From NCBI GenBank assembly GCA_019096155.1, contig JAHCVI010000003.1, forward strand, positions 4,774,001 through 4,838,000: a stretch of 64,000 nt of DNA. The letters run 5' to 3'. The notes below the pieces were generated by a model, which saw only the letters and a list, made by a program, of their open reading frames with translations, did no database searches and was not told where the DNA came from. This DNA is from Staphylotrichum longicolle (lineage: Eukaryota > Ascomycota > Sordariomycetes > Sordariales > Chaetomiaceae). The translations under genes were made by a program, and so were the position numbers. How positions within the stretch are numbered: the first letter of the stretch is position 1; each line of letters begins with the position of its first letter. Positions 1 through 12,684 of this stretch are shown here, in pieces.

Positions 1-311
1 TTGAAAGAGATCAGGGCCAAGGACGGCCGGCCCGCGCGGCTCTCAGCTCCCCTTGACCACCACCATCAATCTGCCGTGACTCATGGACACCACCCTCCTG
101 CCACCCTGGGACACGAGATGGCCTCACGCGTGGCCGCGTCTCCCGCGTACTCCCCTCGGCTGGCAAGCGCTCCAGTTTCCAATAGTTCGTGGCAATCTCG
201 CGTGGCCCGGCCTCGCCTAGAGCACCATGGGGTCGGCAAGGCGCTAGGGAAGAGGGGTGGCAGAGCTCTCCACCAGGCCTCAAGGCCCAAATGGTATGAG
301 GCGTCACGCGC
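1..311. other. medA 3' flank, no gene seen
   Basis: This stretch lies downstream of the medA stop codon. Short open frames cross it on both strands, but none has recognisable protein similarity and they overlap one another. It probably holds the medA 3' UTR and the start of the next intergenic region. Confidence 0.5.
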
Positions 312-2858
312 TCAGGCACGCGGTGCACCCTCCCCGTAGGCTCCGCCACCATACACCGGGTTGTGACTGTGCCCACTGCCGGCCTGGCTGGGGTGGTATC
401 CCTCCGCCACCGAGTAGGCCTCCCAGGTCCGCGACTGGCTCTGTGAGACGGGTACACCGGAGTGTTGGCCATAGGCTCCGCCATGCCCGTGATGCGCCGC
501 GTGGGTGTGGTGTGGAGAGGATCCAGCCAAGCCGTACGGTGAGGTCAGGCTGTGTGTTGTGCCGCGATGGTCGTAAACTGACGGCAACGTTGAGAGGCGG
601 AGACTGGAGCCAGGGACCGGGGGATCCGTCTTCAAAGCGGGAGACATTGCCTTGGTAGCTGCGCCGTACGTCGTCGGCCATGAGGGGCCTCCAGTCAAGG
701 TGCGTGGGCTTGCGAGTGAGTCCGCGTGCGCGTGGTGGTGATTGGCGGCACCGACATAGCTTGCGGCTGCTGCCGCATCTGCTGCAGCGCTTGATGTTGT
801 CGAGACTGGTGTCGGGGGCAAAGTCGGGTAACCTCCGCTGAGACCAACCGTGGTAGCAACGTGGGGAGACGTCGTCGGAGTCATCAGTGTCGTCGTCGAT
901 GCGCTGTATTTGGAGATGATCTTGTAGAGCGCTGCCGCAAGATCTTTCCAGTGGAACACCTTGACGTCCTTCTCGATGTTGCGCGGCTTTGGGTTTCCGA
1001 ACCCCATGATGACCTTGAAAAACTCCTCGCTCTCAGCTCGGGCCTTGCTGACGGTTGCTGGGCGGAATCCCTCGAGATTTCTGCGGATTCGGTTCTTTTC
1101 GTCGACGCCAAACCGGTTTGGAGCAGCAAGAAGCTGCTCCAACAGATGGATCGTATCAACGGAGGTGACGTAGCATGCCTGCTTCTCCTCCCACCAGATG
1201 CAGCTGATGCAGATGCTGTGCGGCGGCCGCTCTGCCACACTTACGGGCTTGAAGCTGACCGTCAGGACGCTCCCGGTCTGCTGCTTCCTGAAGAGAACAA
1301 GTCTCCGCTTGTTTTCCCACTCTTCCTGCGACCAACCCTCCGCCATTGCTGAGAGATCGCCAGCAATTTTGAGAGTGGCCTTCTCCTGGTAGACACCATA
1401 CCCCGGAAATCCCCCAGCTGGCTGGGCCAGTGTGCTGGTCCTGATCAGTTGCGGCGTGGCGGGGGTTCCGTGCTGCAGTGGGTTCAGGCTTGACCGGGAT
1501 ACCGAAGAGTGTGCACCCTGAGAGAGGGCAGAAGTCGAGGCGCGAAGAGGGTCAAGCTGGCTACCAAACATCCATCCTGCTCCATGTGGTGATCGCAGCA
1601 TGGGCGGTGCTCGCGAGCAGTGGTCCGTGAAGGACGTCCCACGGTAGGATGACAACATGCCGCTGCTTCCTTGACCGTAACCCCCGGCCGGAGCGGTTGA
1701 GAAATCGGTATGGACTTGGGCTTGGGCGTGAATCTGCGCGGCGGCATCCGCGGCTGAGACATTGGGAGAGAAGCCGTATGTGTTTGCAGGTGCTTCGTCG
1801 GCAATCCCGTGGTGAGCAACGGGGCTGTCTGTTTTTGTCCGCCTCTGTGAGGTTTGGTGTGGTGGGCTGGCCCGGTGGACAGGTGATCTGGTCTTGGGGG
1901 ACCCCAAGTCGGGCGGGCTGCTGTCATCCGGCACCCCAACACCCGCAGCACCTCCTCCAGCGCCCCCTTGACCATCATGGTACGAAAACACGCCAACATT
2001 CCCTGCGCGTGTCATTTCCTCTCCGTTAGCACTCTCCAAAAGGAGGGTCAGGGGCACATTGCTGAGGGATGGGCAGCCCGTGCTCAGAAACTGGGGCGCC
2101 TCAGCTGTGAAAGTGTAAGTGCAAATCCCGTTGGCATCCCGCGATTCCCTGGAAACCTGTGCAGTGCATCTCTGTGATCCAAAAACGAGAGAAACAAAGG
2201 GCGCCGCGGCTGCCAGGCTGTTTCCAACGATGTCATATTGACTGGTCGCTTTCAGTGATACCTTGGTGCCCGCAAGGCCGTTGTTGGGGTGGCAGGACAA
2301 GACATTGATGCTGATGCCTGGTGTTACTTGTGTTGCAAGATATTGACCTGCGGCGGCGTTGTTGGCGGCAAATGCCATCTGATTGAGTTGGGACGCGGCA
2401 TTTTCCGTCGACTGAGAAGGAAACGACTGAGAAGGGTATTGCGAGTAGGTTGAGTCTGCATACCCTACATGTGGGAGCCGTTGGGCACCGGTCAGCTTTT
2501 CAGTTTTTGGAAGATCACCATCAGAGGCTCTGGGCCGAATCGAAGTCCGGGAGATAACAGACGTACCATGCAGCTGAGGCTGTTGGGACTTGTACGCGGA
2601 CATGGGCATCGGCAGGAGACCAGGCGGGCATCCCCCGCTGAGGTCACCTCCGTTTCGGGCGGCTTCCTCCTCAAGTCGGATCGTCAACGTCTCTGGAGAC
2701 TCAATTTGCTCGTCAAGGATAATCGTCCGGTGGGGATGGTAGCCAGGCTATTAGCTCACGAGTCAGCCAGGTCAAGTTGGACTTGCAACTTTGTTGTTTA
2801 GCCTTCCACTTACCTCGTACACCTTGTAGACAGGCTGATGGACCTTGGTTGCAGACAT
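312..2858 (-). CDS. medA: MedA/Acon-3/Acr1/Ren1 developmental regulator
   Basis: Two exons are inferred: 2858-2814 and 2747-312, joined over intron 2813-2748 (GTAAGT...AATAG), giving 826 residues. The ATG at 2858 is chosen because the 15-residue first exon joins in frame to the conserved N-terminus. Residues about 470-631 form the conserved block of the Medusa family, with the hallmark stretches AGDLSAMAEGWSQEEW, SICISCIWWEEKQ, NRIRRNLEGFRP and PRNIEKDVKVFHWK. The flanks are low-complexity, rich in Ser, His, Gly, Pro and Ala. Known members (A. nidulans MedA, N. crassa Acon-3, Magnaporthe Acr1, Fusarium Ren1) act in the nucleus to time conidiophore and conidium development; several also affect adhesion or virulence. 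Regulation is probably complex, because about 11.5 kb upstream carries no clear gene. Family assignment is strong; the exact 3' end assumes no further intron. Confidence 0.88.
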
Positions 2859-5800
2859 TCAAACTGATTTTCACTTGAAGTTCTGGGAGTCTCGGTTCGG
2901 ATAATGCCAGTTCCGTCAGCTCTGGCAGACCGCAGATCTAACCAACAGGTCGTAGGCTCGTTGAAGTCCAGAACTCGATGTCTAATATCCTGCGTCTGGC
3001 AGCGCTAGTCCCACGGCGCAGTTCCAAGTTAGCAAATGGGATTTGAAACAGAGGCTCATGCTCAAATCTGAGCCTGGAACTCCTTCGGTGGGCTTCTGGG
3101 GGAAACATCTTCGTCACGGGTCTCACCTGTCGTTGACTCCTGGACCAAGATCCAGACTATGGCGACTGAAAAGCAAGGAGGCTTACGCGTTGGAGAGCGG
3201 CTTAAGATGGCGAAGTTGACTCTTTGAAAAGAGATCGGTGATGACACGCCTCAGTGGATGGTCGTCTGGTTGACTTGCAGTTGTGCAGGCGCGCCGCTGA
3301 ATCAACCCCTCCGGACCCCGTTTCAGGCCGTGATATCCAGACGGATCCAGAATACTTTTGAATCAAAGAAATGCAAATCGTCTGCAGACTATGGAGAAAT
3401 ATCGGTCAATATTGACTTCGTTAGGTTGCAAGGATCAGGTTGCGGAGCCATGGACTGCGGCAACAGGAACCCTCAAATGCTTGCTTGGGATGAAAGGCCC
3501 TCCCACGACGGCACTTCCGGAGCTTGAGTTGGGGTGCTGGTGCCAGAGGCACAGAATGCCACTTACTCGAATGCTGATTGGCACAAAAGGCCTGTTCGTC
3601 CCAAGTCTCAGGGACCGGCTCTCGGAACCGGGGCGGTGGAGATTAGGTTTGATTGTATGCAGCTATCCTGAACCTGTTCGCATGATGAGGTGTCAGACCG
3701 TTTGCAATCGACAGGAGCAGGTATCCGTGAGTAGTTCGTCCGTCGTGCAGGTGCGCATGAACCCGAGCTGTGAAGCCGCGGAGCGTCAAGTGAAACTCTG
3801 GGAGAGCAAGGGGGCATGAAGCGCACGCGAGGAGTGTTCAGACAAGAGTCAAGACACAACGCCTCAGGATCTGGGGGCAGATGGGAAGATGAGGATGGTA
3901 CCGTCAGTGAAGGAATGGAAAAAAGGACAACACGGACCAGCAACGGCTTGCATATCAGGGGAGGGTTGGGATGTCGGCAAGGCGGGCGTCAAGTGTGCTC
4001 CGGCCGGAATGCAGGCTGGGGAGCTCGAGATCTGGGAAGGCGCGTCAATCGGCAAGCATCCCGCCTCGCCCTTGGTGCCCTGGGCAGACAACCCTTCGGT
4101 CCGCTCTGATGCCCCGCGGGGGGACCTGCGCCAAGGGTGGGGAGGGCTACTCAACCCTACCCGAGCCGTCGTCGTCCCCGAATTCAAGAAGTCAAGAGAC
4201 CCTTGAGGGTACTCAGCACAGCGGCAGGTGACGGCGACGGAAAAGCAGGAGGGATGGCGTGCGGGTGAGCAGGGATAGGAACTGGCCCGGCCGTTGAATG
4301 CAAGATTCCATGGTCTCTTGGGAAAGAGATGTGGATCATGCAAGGGTCATTGGGTGGGGGGGGGAGGGAACCAGCGCCGGCAGCTGTGTGTGTCAGATTG
4401 CAAGGATGAAAGATGCTGAGGGGGCAGGCAGCGTGGAATGTCTCCCTGAAGGCTTGTAAAAGGAGGATCGAAACCAAGGAGGCACAGCGTCGCCGAGCAC
4501 GATCTGGGTGCGAACCATGAACCGTGAGGCATGTGGGAGGACGAGGTCCCGGCATCAAGGCAGATCCAAACAGATATGGGCAGGAGATGACGCCAAAGGA
4601 GAGGCCGCAAATCTCGGAACGAAGCGCAAAAGCCAAAAGGCAAAAGCAAGGAGTGGACGGCGGAATGGCAAGGGTAAGGAGCAGTGGAGTGGCCCGCGGG
4701 GAGGGAAGTACCTGTACTCGCAGCCAGCTTGGTTGGGAGAAGGCGGATATCTCAACCCCAATGGGGTGGGCTGCGGAATGCTCGGCGAAGTGGCAGGGGC
4801 TGGTCTGGCCGAATGAGGGCTGGGGGTCGACAGAGGAAATGGTTAGGCCCACCTGCAAGGCTGGTCAGCAGAGGATACTATTGGATAAAGGTGGAGCAAG
4901 ACCTTGTAAGCTGGGAAAGAGATCGTCTTTTGCGCGGATCTGGGACCCCAGATCAGCTGCGCGGCAATTCCCTGATCCCTGTGATCGGAAATACGACTCT
5001 CGGTCACTGGCCGGCACTTCCACGGCCGTCGGTTGACGCGTTGGCGGCGATCAGTCGGGAATGAGCGCGACGGTGATGCTCGGTGGGACAACGCGATTGA
5101 CACCTTCGACGCTCGCCTGAGGTGCCCAAACTTTCGAGGAGTGAGCGAACTCTCCACTGACCGGGCACTGCCACCTACCTGCCCGGACGAGGAGCCGGAG
5201 AAGGTCGGACGGAACCCAAGCCACAGATCGGCGGTTCTGGGCGGCGGGATCTTGTGCAGATGGGCCCTGGGAAAGATTGGCTCAAGCAGGGATGGATAAG
5301 TGTGTGCAGGCAGCTCGAATAACTCTAGGCGCCGATTGGTTAGACTGCTGTCGCTTCCTGCGTTTTTGGAAGGCAATGGATCTGGGTTGTCAGAACAAGC
5401 AGTCCAAAACCCGAACCATCACCAGCCTGCCTCGCCGGTGTTGCTGACAGAGGCCACGCGACATCTGTGCGTGCTAATGCCGAAGAAAGTACTGCCTGTC
5501 TTGACGGCACTCGCCGTCGAACTTAAGGCATTCGACCCAGGCGACCTCAGAGCCTCCTGAACCAAGAACCCAGCCACCAAACACAGCACGGCGGCAGCAG
5601 CCGCGGTGGCATCGCTGACAAGGGACAGCAGGAATCCTCCGGGGCAGGCGGCTTGCACGCCCGGCGTGGCGCGCTCTGCAGCCAATAAATAGCCTGGGCG
5701 GAAGCCCGGAGTGGTGCAAAGCCAAAGCTTGGGCCAGAGCAGCGAGCTGAAGTGGCAGGGCAGCACGACAAGGAAAGCTGAAATGGGGTTGTAATGGGTG

Positions 5801-7197
5801 GCTTGGCAATGACTTACCAGGAAACACAGCCGAAGTACTGGTGTCTCATTTATCCACAGCTCTTGCCACCAACACCAGCAGCTGTGCAGCTTTCACCTGT
5901 CAAATACTCGATGCCTCGGCAGACGTAAATTCAGGACCAAGGTTTGTCGAATGCGTCGGCGTTGCAAGAATGGTACAGCTACCTAAAGCAGCGGCGAAGA
6001 GCTGGTGCTTCGCAGCTCGGACTTCGAGTCGACAGCAAATGCAAGCGCTGATAACCGCAACGGTCCAGAGGAAGGGTTGGATCATGGGCCGCTCGGTTCG
6101 GTTTCAGTGAAAATCTCGAGGTACTGGTGCGGCAGAAGAAACGGGATGCCAGGCGAAGCAGAGAACGAGTAGGCAGGTGTTGGGACGAAGACCCTTAAAA
6201 GCGATACCTGCTACGTTGGTGAGCTGAGGAAACGAACGTCAGGCCGGATACGTTGCAAGGCTTGGGGATGTAAGTATGCTGCTTCTCATGGCGGAGGTAT
6301 GTGACGCATATAAACTGGAAGATGAAAAATGGCGTTGTGGAGCCATTGCTCATGTTGATAACACGACACCGTTCCTGGCCCTGCGGTCGCGCCCACAGTC
6401 TCAACAACTCGCGGCACCGCTGTTGATCACGGCAGCTATCATGGTCGCAAATAGACTGCAGCAACAGCGAGCATCCCAGCGGGCTCGCGCCGATGTTGGA
6501 GGCCGTGGAATATCACGCATTGTGCGGCCAGTTTCCGGGGGCTGTCCCGTGAGGGCGTCGGTGGATGAACAGGCGTGTTCCCCAAGGGATCAAGCATGAT
6601 CAAAAAGGAAACAGGGCGGAGAGGGCATGGAGCAGCACTCAAGAACCTGCACGAGTGTGGTTAAACAGAGGGTTCGCCGTGTGGCAAGTACGGACGTAGT
6701 GCCTGCGTACCTGTCAAGTGGGCGATGCTGCACGAGTGCCTGCATCAACCCCCAACAGCAAGCGGAGGTGATCTTCGCGCATCATGGTGCCAGGATGCCG
6801 CGGCGGGTTGAAGCTGGTATGCCGAGGGCCCTAGGCCGTGGCCCCGGAGCACAACGGGCAGTAGCTGTGCGTTGTGAAACATGCATGGCGGAGGGGAGTA
6901 GCTTGGGCCGAGCCCAACTGTTTTGGCTCTTTTCCGATGGATTGGCACCACCAGTTTTTTTTGAGATGGCATGGCAACTTCGAACTTGACTGCTGTAGCT
7001 AGTAGCTTCGTGCAGCGTCTGGTGAGGCCGCCGTCACTTTTCGTCTCGACTTTCGAGGAGCCTAACACAGGTTGAGCGAGCCAGACACCTTCCTCAAGGG
7101 ATGATGCCGAGATGCCAAGTCAATAAAAAGCTCCTTGCTGCTAACTAGAATGTTGTTAGCAGAGTGGAAGCCAGCACCAGGCATCGACGGAAGAGCT

Positions 7198-7273
7198 GAG
7201 TGGAAAACCATAATTGACATAATGTCGGCGTTATTGAGTGGAAAACCATAATTGACATAATGTCGGCGTTATT
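7198..7273. repeat. Exact 38 bp tandem duplication
   Basis: A 38 bp unit at 7198-7235 is repeated without mismatch at 7236-7273. The unit is more AT-rich than its surroundings and includes CATAATTGACATAATG. No open frame uses it. It looks like a recent duplication, or a doubled regulatory element, in the region upstream of medA. Confidence 0.95.
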
Positions 7274-9303
7274 CTACCCAGACTGGCAATGCAGGTTGGA
7301 TGCTGCAACTCGCCGCGCAGAAACGAAGATTCGGCCTCCTCAGCGCAGTCTGGGACGCGTTGAGAAATGGTGGGATGGGGCTCGAGCGATGTCGAGAAAA
7401 CAGCTGAATTTTCCATTGTACCTTCTTGTCGGATGGCATGCTTGCCAATCTTGGCACTTATCGAATGAAGATGCTGATGCCTAAAGTCGCAGCTGAAGGC
7501 GCCTTCCTACTTCCGCGTCCCTTCCGTCTAGCACTGATTCCTTCCGCGTCTCTTTGGCCCCAGGCAACCTCACATGCAATCTGGAAGGTCTGCGGAGAGC
7601 CTCATGCCGCATTCATGCCATTTTTTCAATGTTGGTTTCAACGAATCCCTGCTCGCCGGATGGCTGGAGTCTCGAGCTTCCTCGTCGCGTTTTGCCTGAT
7701 TCAAGCGATTCTTTTGCTTCCACAGCTATTCCACAGCGTCAAGACGTGCATTTGAATCCGATCTGGCCCGAGTTCCGCGCATCGAGATACTGCAGGAAAC
7801 AGCCAAACCGAGGCTACACCAGCACGCGGTGAGGGTGTTGCGAGATCCGCAAAACACATCGTGATCGGGTGCCGTCTACAAAAACCATGGCTACACGACC
7901 TACGGCCGTACAAGCCGCCCTTCAGATTCGACGGCCTCCCGCAAGATCCCCGCCCTCGGCTCCACCTCCAAGCCAAAGCCCATTGATACGGCTCTGGGGA
8001 GTTGCGGGTACCCGCGCGCTGACGGGCCGCTGCCATCGTGTGGTACCTATTGTGCCAATGTGCGCAATTGCTCATGGATGTGCCGAGTCCCAGGCCTCGC
8101 ACCTCGTACAAGCTGGCGCGGAATCTGGTTCAAGATCAGGCGCAGGCGCAGACCGGCATCTCGGTAGTCCATCCGCGCCACGACGGCCACTTGTTGCAGA
8201 TCTCGACCCCATGTTTGTTCCAGCCCGACCCCACTTCAAGGCGACATTACCCTACTTCATCACTGTACCCTCTGAAGTTATCGCTCAAATGGGTGGAATT
8301 ACAAGGCGGGACCGCATTCAGTCGCTGTTTATGGGGTATACCCGTCCGTCAAAACACCCGGGACAGGTTTGGAAATTCCCTCGAGAACAAGGCCTCTTCC
8401 AAGTGGTACAAAGCCAATGCTGGATGATGATGACCAGCAACAATCTTTGTTTCTTATGTGTAAGTAATACTCCTTTTTTTTCCCTGAAAGTCAATGGCCG
8501 CTCTCGGTAATTACACTGGCAGCTTGAGGCTCTTTGAAAACGATCACAGATGACTCGCCTCGGCACAACAGATTTCATGTCTGAAGTCTCAGTTATGCAG
8601 CATCTTGACTCAAGCCGCCGTCGGTGTTCATGCCGCCAGAAGAATATGCAGGTTTTCTGCAGTCCTACCAATGCTTGCTGTGGGTTTGGTTGTGGGTGAG
8701 CATTTTACACAGCGACTTTTCCTCAGGTTTGATGAAGACTCCCGCACAGTCTCTCCCGTCAGGACATTGGCTCGAAGTCTTATTGACGATTCTCGCAGGC
8801 AATACTTGAGCCCGCCTCCTCCAGCTTTTAAAAGCTGGAGAGGTTTACTTTAACCGCGCGTCTACTGCCGCAAATGGCAGATCACGGCTTGTGCCATCCC
8901 AACGGCCGTACTTGCGGGATAGCCTCGGCCACCCGATTTCTAGATCAGATTACCTGCGAGAATGCAAGCCACACAACACGCACTTGATGCACCTAGACAG
9001 TGGCACCGGGTCAGGACCCTGGCTTCTGCTTGAGCTCATGCAGACCGATTATCAACTTCCACGATCCAAACAGAGACCTCCTGAGGCCGGGCAGGGGCTC
9101 GACGGACGACCCGACATAACATCCTGTGATTACGCAGTCAAATCGGTCCTCGGTGGGTCGGGGCATTCCAGAAATGAGGCGAGTCAACACCGCAACTCCT
9201 AACGTTGCCATCTGCAAGCTGCCGAAGCCTCGCACCATCGCGGTTCCGATCACTCGATCCTGCAGCAACGCGAAGGTCAGTGAGGCCCAGCCGATCTTGA
9301 CTC

Positions 9304-9330
9304 CCTACACAACCTACACAACCTACACAA
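9304..9330. repeat. Three copies of a 9 bp tandem unit
   Basis: The unit CCTACACAA occurs three times head to tail without mismatch. It is a minisatellite-like tract in non-coding DNA. Confidence 0.9.
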
Positions 9331-12300
9331 TGTGTACCGTTACGCCCGTAACCTGTGTCCAGTTTCACTCACCAGCCGAGCAAGCATTCAGCACCAGGCC
9401 GTCGTGGCTTGCAGTTGCCCTTGTCAAAAATGCTCTCCCCTGTTCTGCATGCCAAAATTAGCGACTCCAACTTGAGGTTTGATCCTCGGCAGAGTGCTGC
9501 GAGGCCAAGAGACACGAGCTCCAGAGTGAAGCCCAGCCCAAAGTTGCGCACGAGACTCACGAACAGTATTAGCGAGGGGGTATATGGTTGAAGTAAACTC
9601 CAGACTCGCTCCACCAAACAAGCCCAGGACCACACGCAGTTGGACGCATACGAAGATGACACAGTCTGGAACTTGATTAGGATTGGTAAGGCGCTGGATC
9701 TCAGACATTGCGCAGGTGGGCCAGAAGACTGCGGGGGTGCCCACTGCGTCTCAAGCATCACCAGCACATAAGCAGGGGGCAGGGTTCCTAGGAGCCTACG
9801 ACCTATCTCACCTTCAAGGCCACTGTGTGTACAACCTTCACCTCGACTACCACGTGCTTAGAAACGCTCAGGGGTTCTGATCAGGTCAGTGCTGGATGTT
9901 TCTCGGTACTTGCCAGATCTCAGACGGGCGCCTATTTTAGCCCACTTCTGACGAAAAGGCAAAGCATCACGGCTGGCGATTCAGGTTGTCCCTGGCGTTC
10001 TTGAGCTCGGCTTCTCTGCCCCTGACATAGCGGCATGTCTGACTCTGGCTGGAACGGTCCGCCCCCATCCAAGACCTGCCCGGCCAGCACGTTGCGTTCT
10101 TTGCGCTAATTCAATTACAACACCCCTCAAGCTGCACGGAGAGTCACCTTGCTCCACGCTAGATTACCCACCAGGCAACCACAACCAGAGCATCGGGACT
10201 TCGTTTCAACAGCTCGATCGTGATGATGCCGGGTCCCGACGCAAAACGCAGCGACCCGCGGATGAGGCCGGTAGCCACCAACAGGAAGCCCTGACAGCTC
10301 GGCGAGGGACAGGGTGCCTGATGCAAACACCCACACCGTCCGGCGGATGACCAAGGACAACCAGTCAACGGATCCGGGCATGGACATATCTCCGATCTCG
10401 TGATTCGTGGCATCTCCAAGCATCTCCAACTGCCAGAATCTGATTCGTTCCCCGAGGCCCCACGGAGGAGGCCGCAGGAAGAGCGGTGACCGTTGGAAGG
10501 CTCATGATCCCAACGGCTATAACCACACTGTGCCATTTCAAAGCGGCATTTTCCCTGCTCCAGAAATGCAGTTTTGCACTAGCACGCGAACAGCAGGCAA
10601 GGGTTGACAGCGCGAAGGCAGGGCCGCGGGCGCTGCAAGCCGACTCGGGATTCTGCCGTGCGCGACGTCAAAACCATCATCTTCGCTTCGTTTATATGAC
10701 ATTCTGAGGCGCAGGGTTGATTTAAACCGATCAAGAGAGCGCGAGAAACCCCAGGGCACCAGGGGTTCTCATTGCAGTCAAAACTGGGTCCGTTCATGTC
10801 ACGTTCTTGGGAAGGATCCAACGAACGAGGAGGGAACTCTCCGTTTGGTGGTGGAGTTGCCAAATAACACCGCACGGCATGCCCCTGGGTTCGTACATGC
10901 AGACCCTGATCGGCCCAAGGGCTCACCCTGGCTTCTGCGTCCTTCCTGTTGTCGTTGCTTTCCCGGGCCCCTGTCCAAGATCCCCGGCAGGGAAACTCCG
11001 CACACCTGGTGTGTCTTTAACGCTGCTAACCCGCCGGGGGGCTGCAGTGATCGCCGACTAGGATGGCTGGGCCAGTCCCGTTCGGGACCAACCCTTGCCC
11101 TTCCGATCTTAGTTAGCGTCCTGATCTCCCCAACACTTCCAGCGCGCGTCATGACAGCACTTCCTTGGTCTCCATTGCTGGGGAAAAAAGAAAGATGGGA
11201 TCTCGCGCGCTCCATGGCGCAGCGGACACGTGTATCTGGTACCTTGTTCATTGCGAGCCTGGAGACAGGGCTATCGGTGTCCCGGCGTCGATCTCGTCTG
11301 TGAGGCGGTCAGACCGCCTGAGACGATCTCAACGGCCCGCAGTCAGACATTTTCCCCATCCACATCCAGCATCCACTGCTGCGGGCAGCGGGCGTCAAGC
11401 TGTCCCACTCCTGGGACCAGAAAAAGCGCCCCAAAGCGTCCAATCCCCCAGAAGCAACTTGGAATCTCCGGCCCATCTCGATGGTGCCGGCTTGGCCTGG
11501 TGTGTCCTGTGGCCTTGCTGCCCTTGCACCCCGAAAGCAATCCTGTGGCTTAAAATGCGCACGCAGAAGCCATCTGGGGCCCAGCGAGAATTGCTGTCCC
11601 CCCTTGCCTTCATCCCGGCAGCCCAATTCGATGGTCTGCGCTCTTCCTTTTTCGTGGCTTCCCCCATTAGCCGCTGCTGTGTCCAGACTCTGGCAGAGGT
11701 TGCCGTTCGTTGGTCGGCTGGCGCTTCCCAGCCGCGCTTCAACCATCTCCACCCCCCTACCTCCCCCTGTGCAGCGTGCAGCTCAACGCGACAAGGTCAC
11801 TGGCCCCCCGCATTCCCACGGTTTCCTTGGATGCAGGGAGCCAAAGCAGGTAGGTAAAGCGTAAAGCAAAAGAATGTGACGGCATTCGCAACCCTCGCCC
11901 GCGGTGAGCCTTTGCAGCTTTGGTGCCCGGCCGGATGGAAAAAGGGCCGGCACCACCATCTTCGGGCAGGTCGGGTTGCAGATCCCTCTTGGCGCCACGT
12001 CCGAATCTGGACTCACTGCCAGTGATCTGCTGGAGGATTCGCGTTCCCTTCCTCTGGTAAGCCCGGTCGAGGCTTTGGACCTCCCTCTTTGGGATCGCTC
12101 CTTGCCCTCTGCAGCCTGCTCCGGGGGTCCGGATACCCGTCATGTCCCGTCACGTCTCGTCCCCTCGCGGGCAGGCACCTGGATTGAGAGTGTCCCCGCG
12201 AAGTTGCGCCGAGGTCGCCGTCGCAGTGGACGCTTCCGCTGTTGAACATTGAAGGAAAGCCGTCCTTTGGCCAGGGTACTGCTACCGTGACACTGCTACC

Positions 12301-12671
12301 CTCCGTTGCATTGGTCCTCCATCCGTCCCCTGCACTCCAACCTCCACTGCAGCGCCCTGCCCGCACCTGAGTTAGAAAGAATTTGAGGCAACTTGGGGAT
12401 GGTGGCAGTCTTCCAATTCTCCACCACCACACAGCCTAGATGTAACACGACCCGGAAGCAGGGAGGTTCTCACAAGGCAGAGGTGGACTGGGCGTGAAAG
12501 TTCTGACGGATGGAGCCTTCTTCCATTGAACAGAAGTGGCAGGGCCTGGCAACGTCGCATTTCGTGCCAACACACTTTCAGGGAAGGCTTTCAATGGCGA
12601 TCCCCTTGGTTCGGCGGGCCCTCATTCGGCAGGAATGGAGTTGGCGCCCCGAGTCGTGTTTAGTTTTCGTT

Positions 12672-12684
12672 AGTTGAGTCAACT
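12672..12684. promoter_or_regulatory. Palindrome centred on a TGAGTCA bZIP site
   Basis: AGTTGAGTCAACT is a perfect 13 bp palindrome containing TGAGTCA, the site bound by Gcn4/CPC-1 and AP-1 type bZIP factors. It lies about 9.8 kb upstream of the medA start and about 1.7 kb beyond the Emw1 stop codon, so a target gene cannot be assigned. A site of this size can occur by chance. Confidence 0.3.

Noticed and set aside
4184..4858. Minus-strand frame of 224 codons in the medA upstream desert
   Set aside because: Composition is Pro/Ser/Leu-rich with no domain, and equal-length frames overlap it on the plus strand.
3184..7360. Three ACGCGT (MCB core) sites upstream of medA as evidence of Mbp1 control
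   Set aside because: Three hexamers in 11.5 kb is close to chance expectation; no clustering was seen.
7869..8510. Plus-strand frame of 213 codons, with another open frame over the same stretch
   Set aside because: No recognisable domain, and no splice pattern joined the frames into one convincing protein.
11165..11857. Plus-strand frame of 230 codons
   Set aside because: Pro/Ser/Arg/Cys-rich without any motif; minus-strand frames overlap it.
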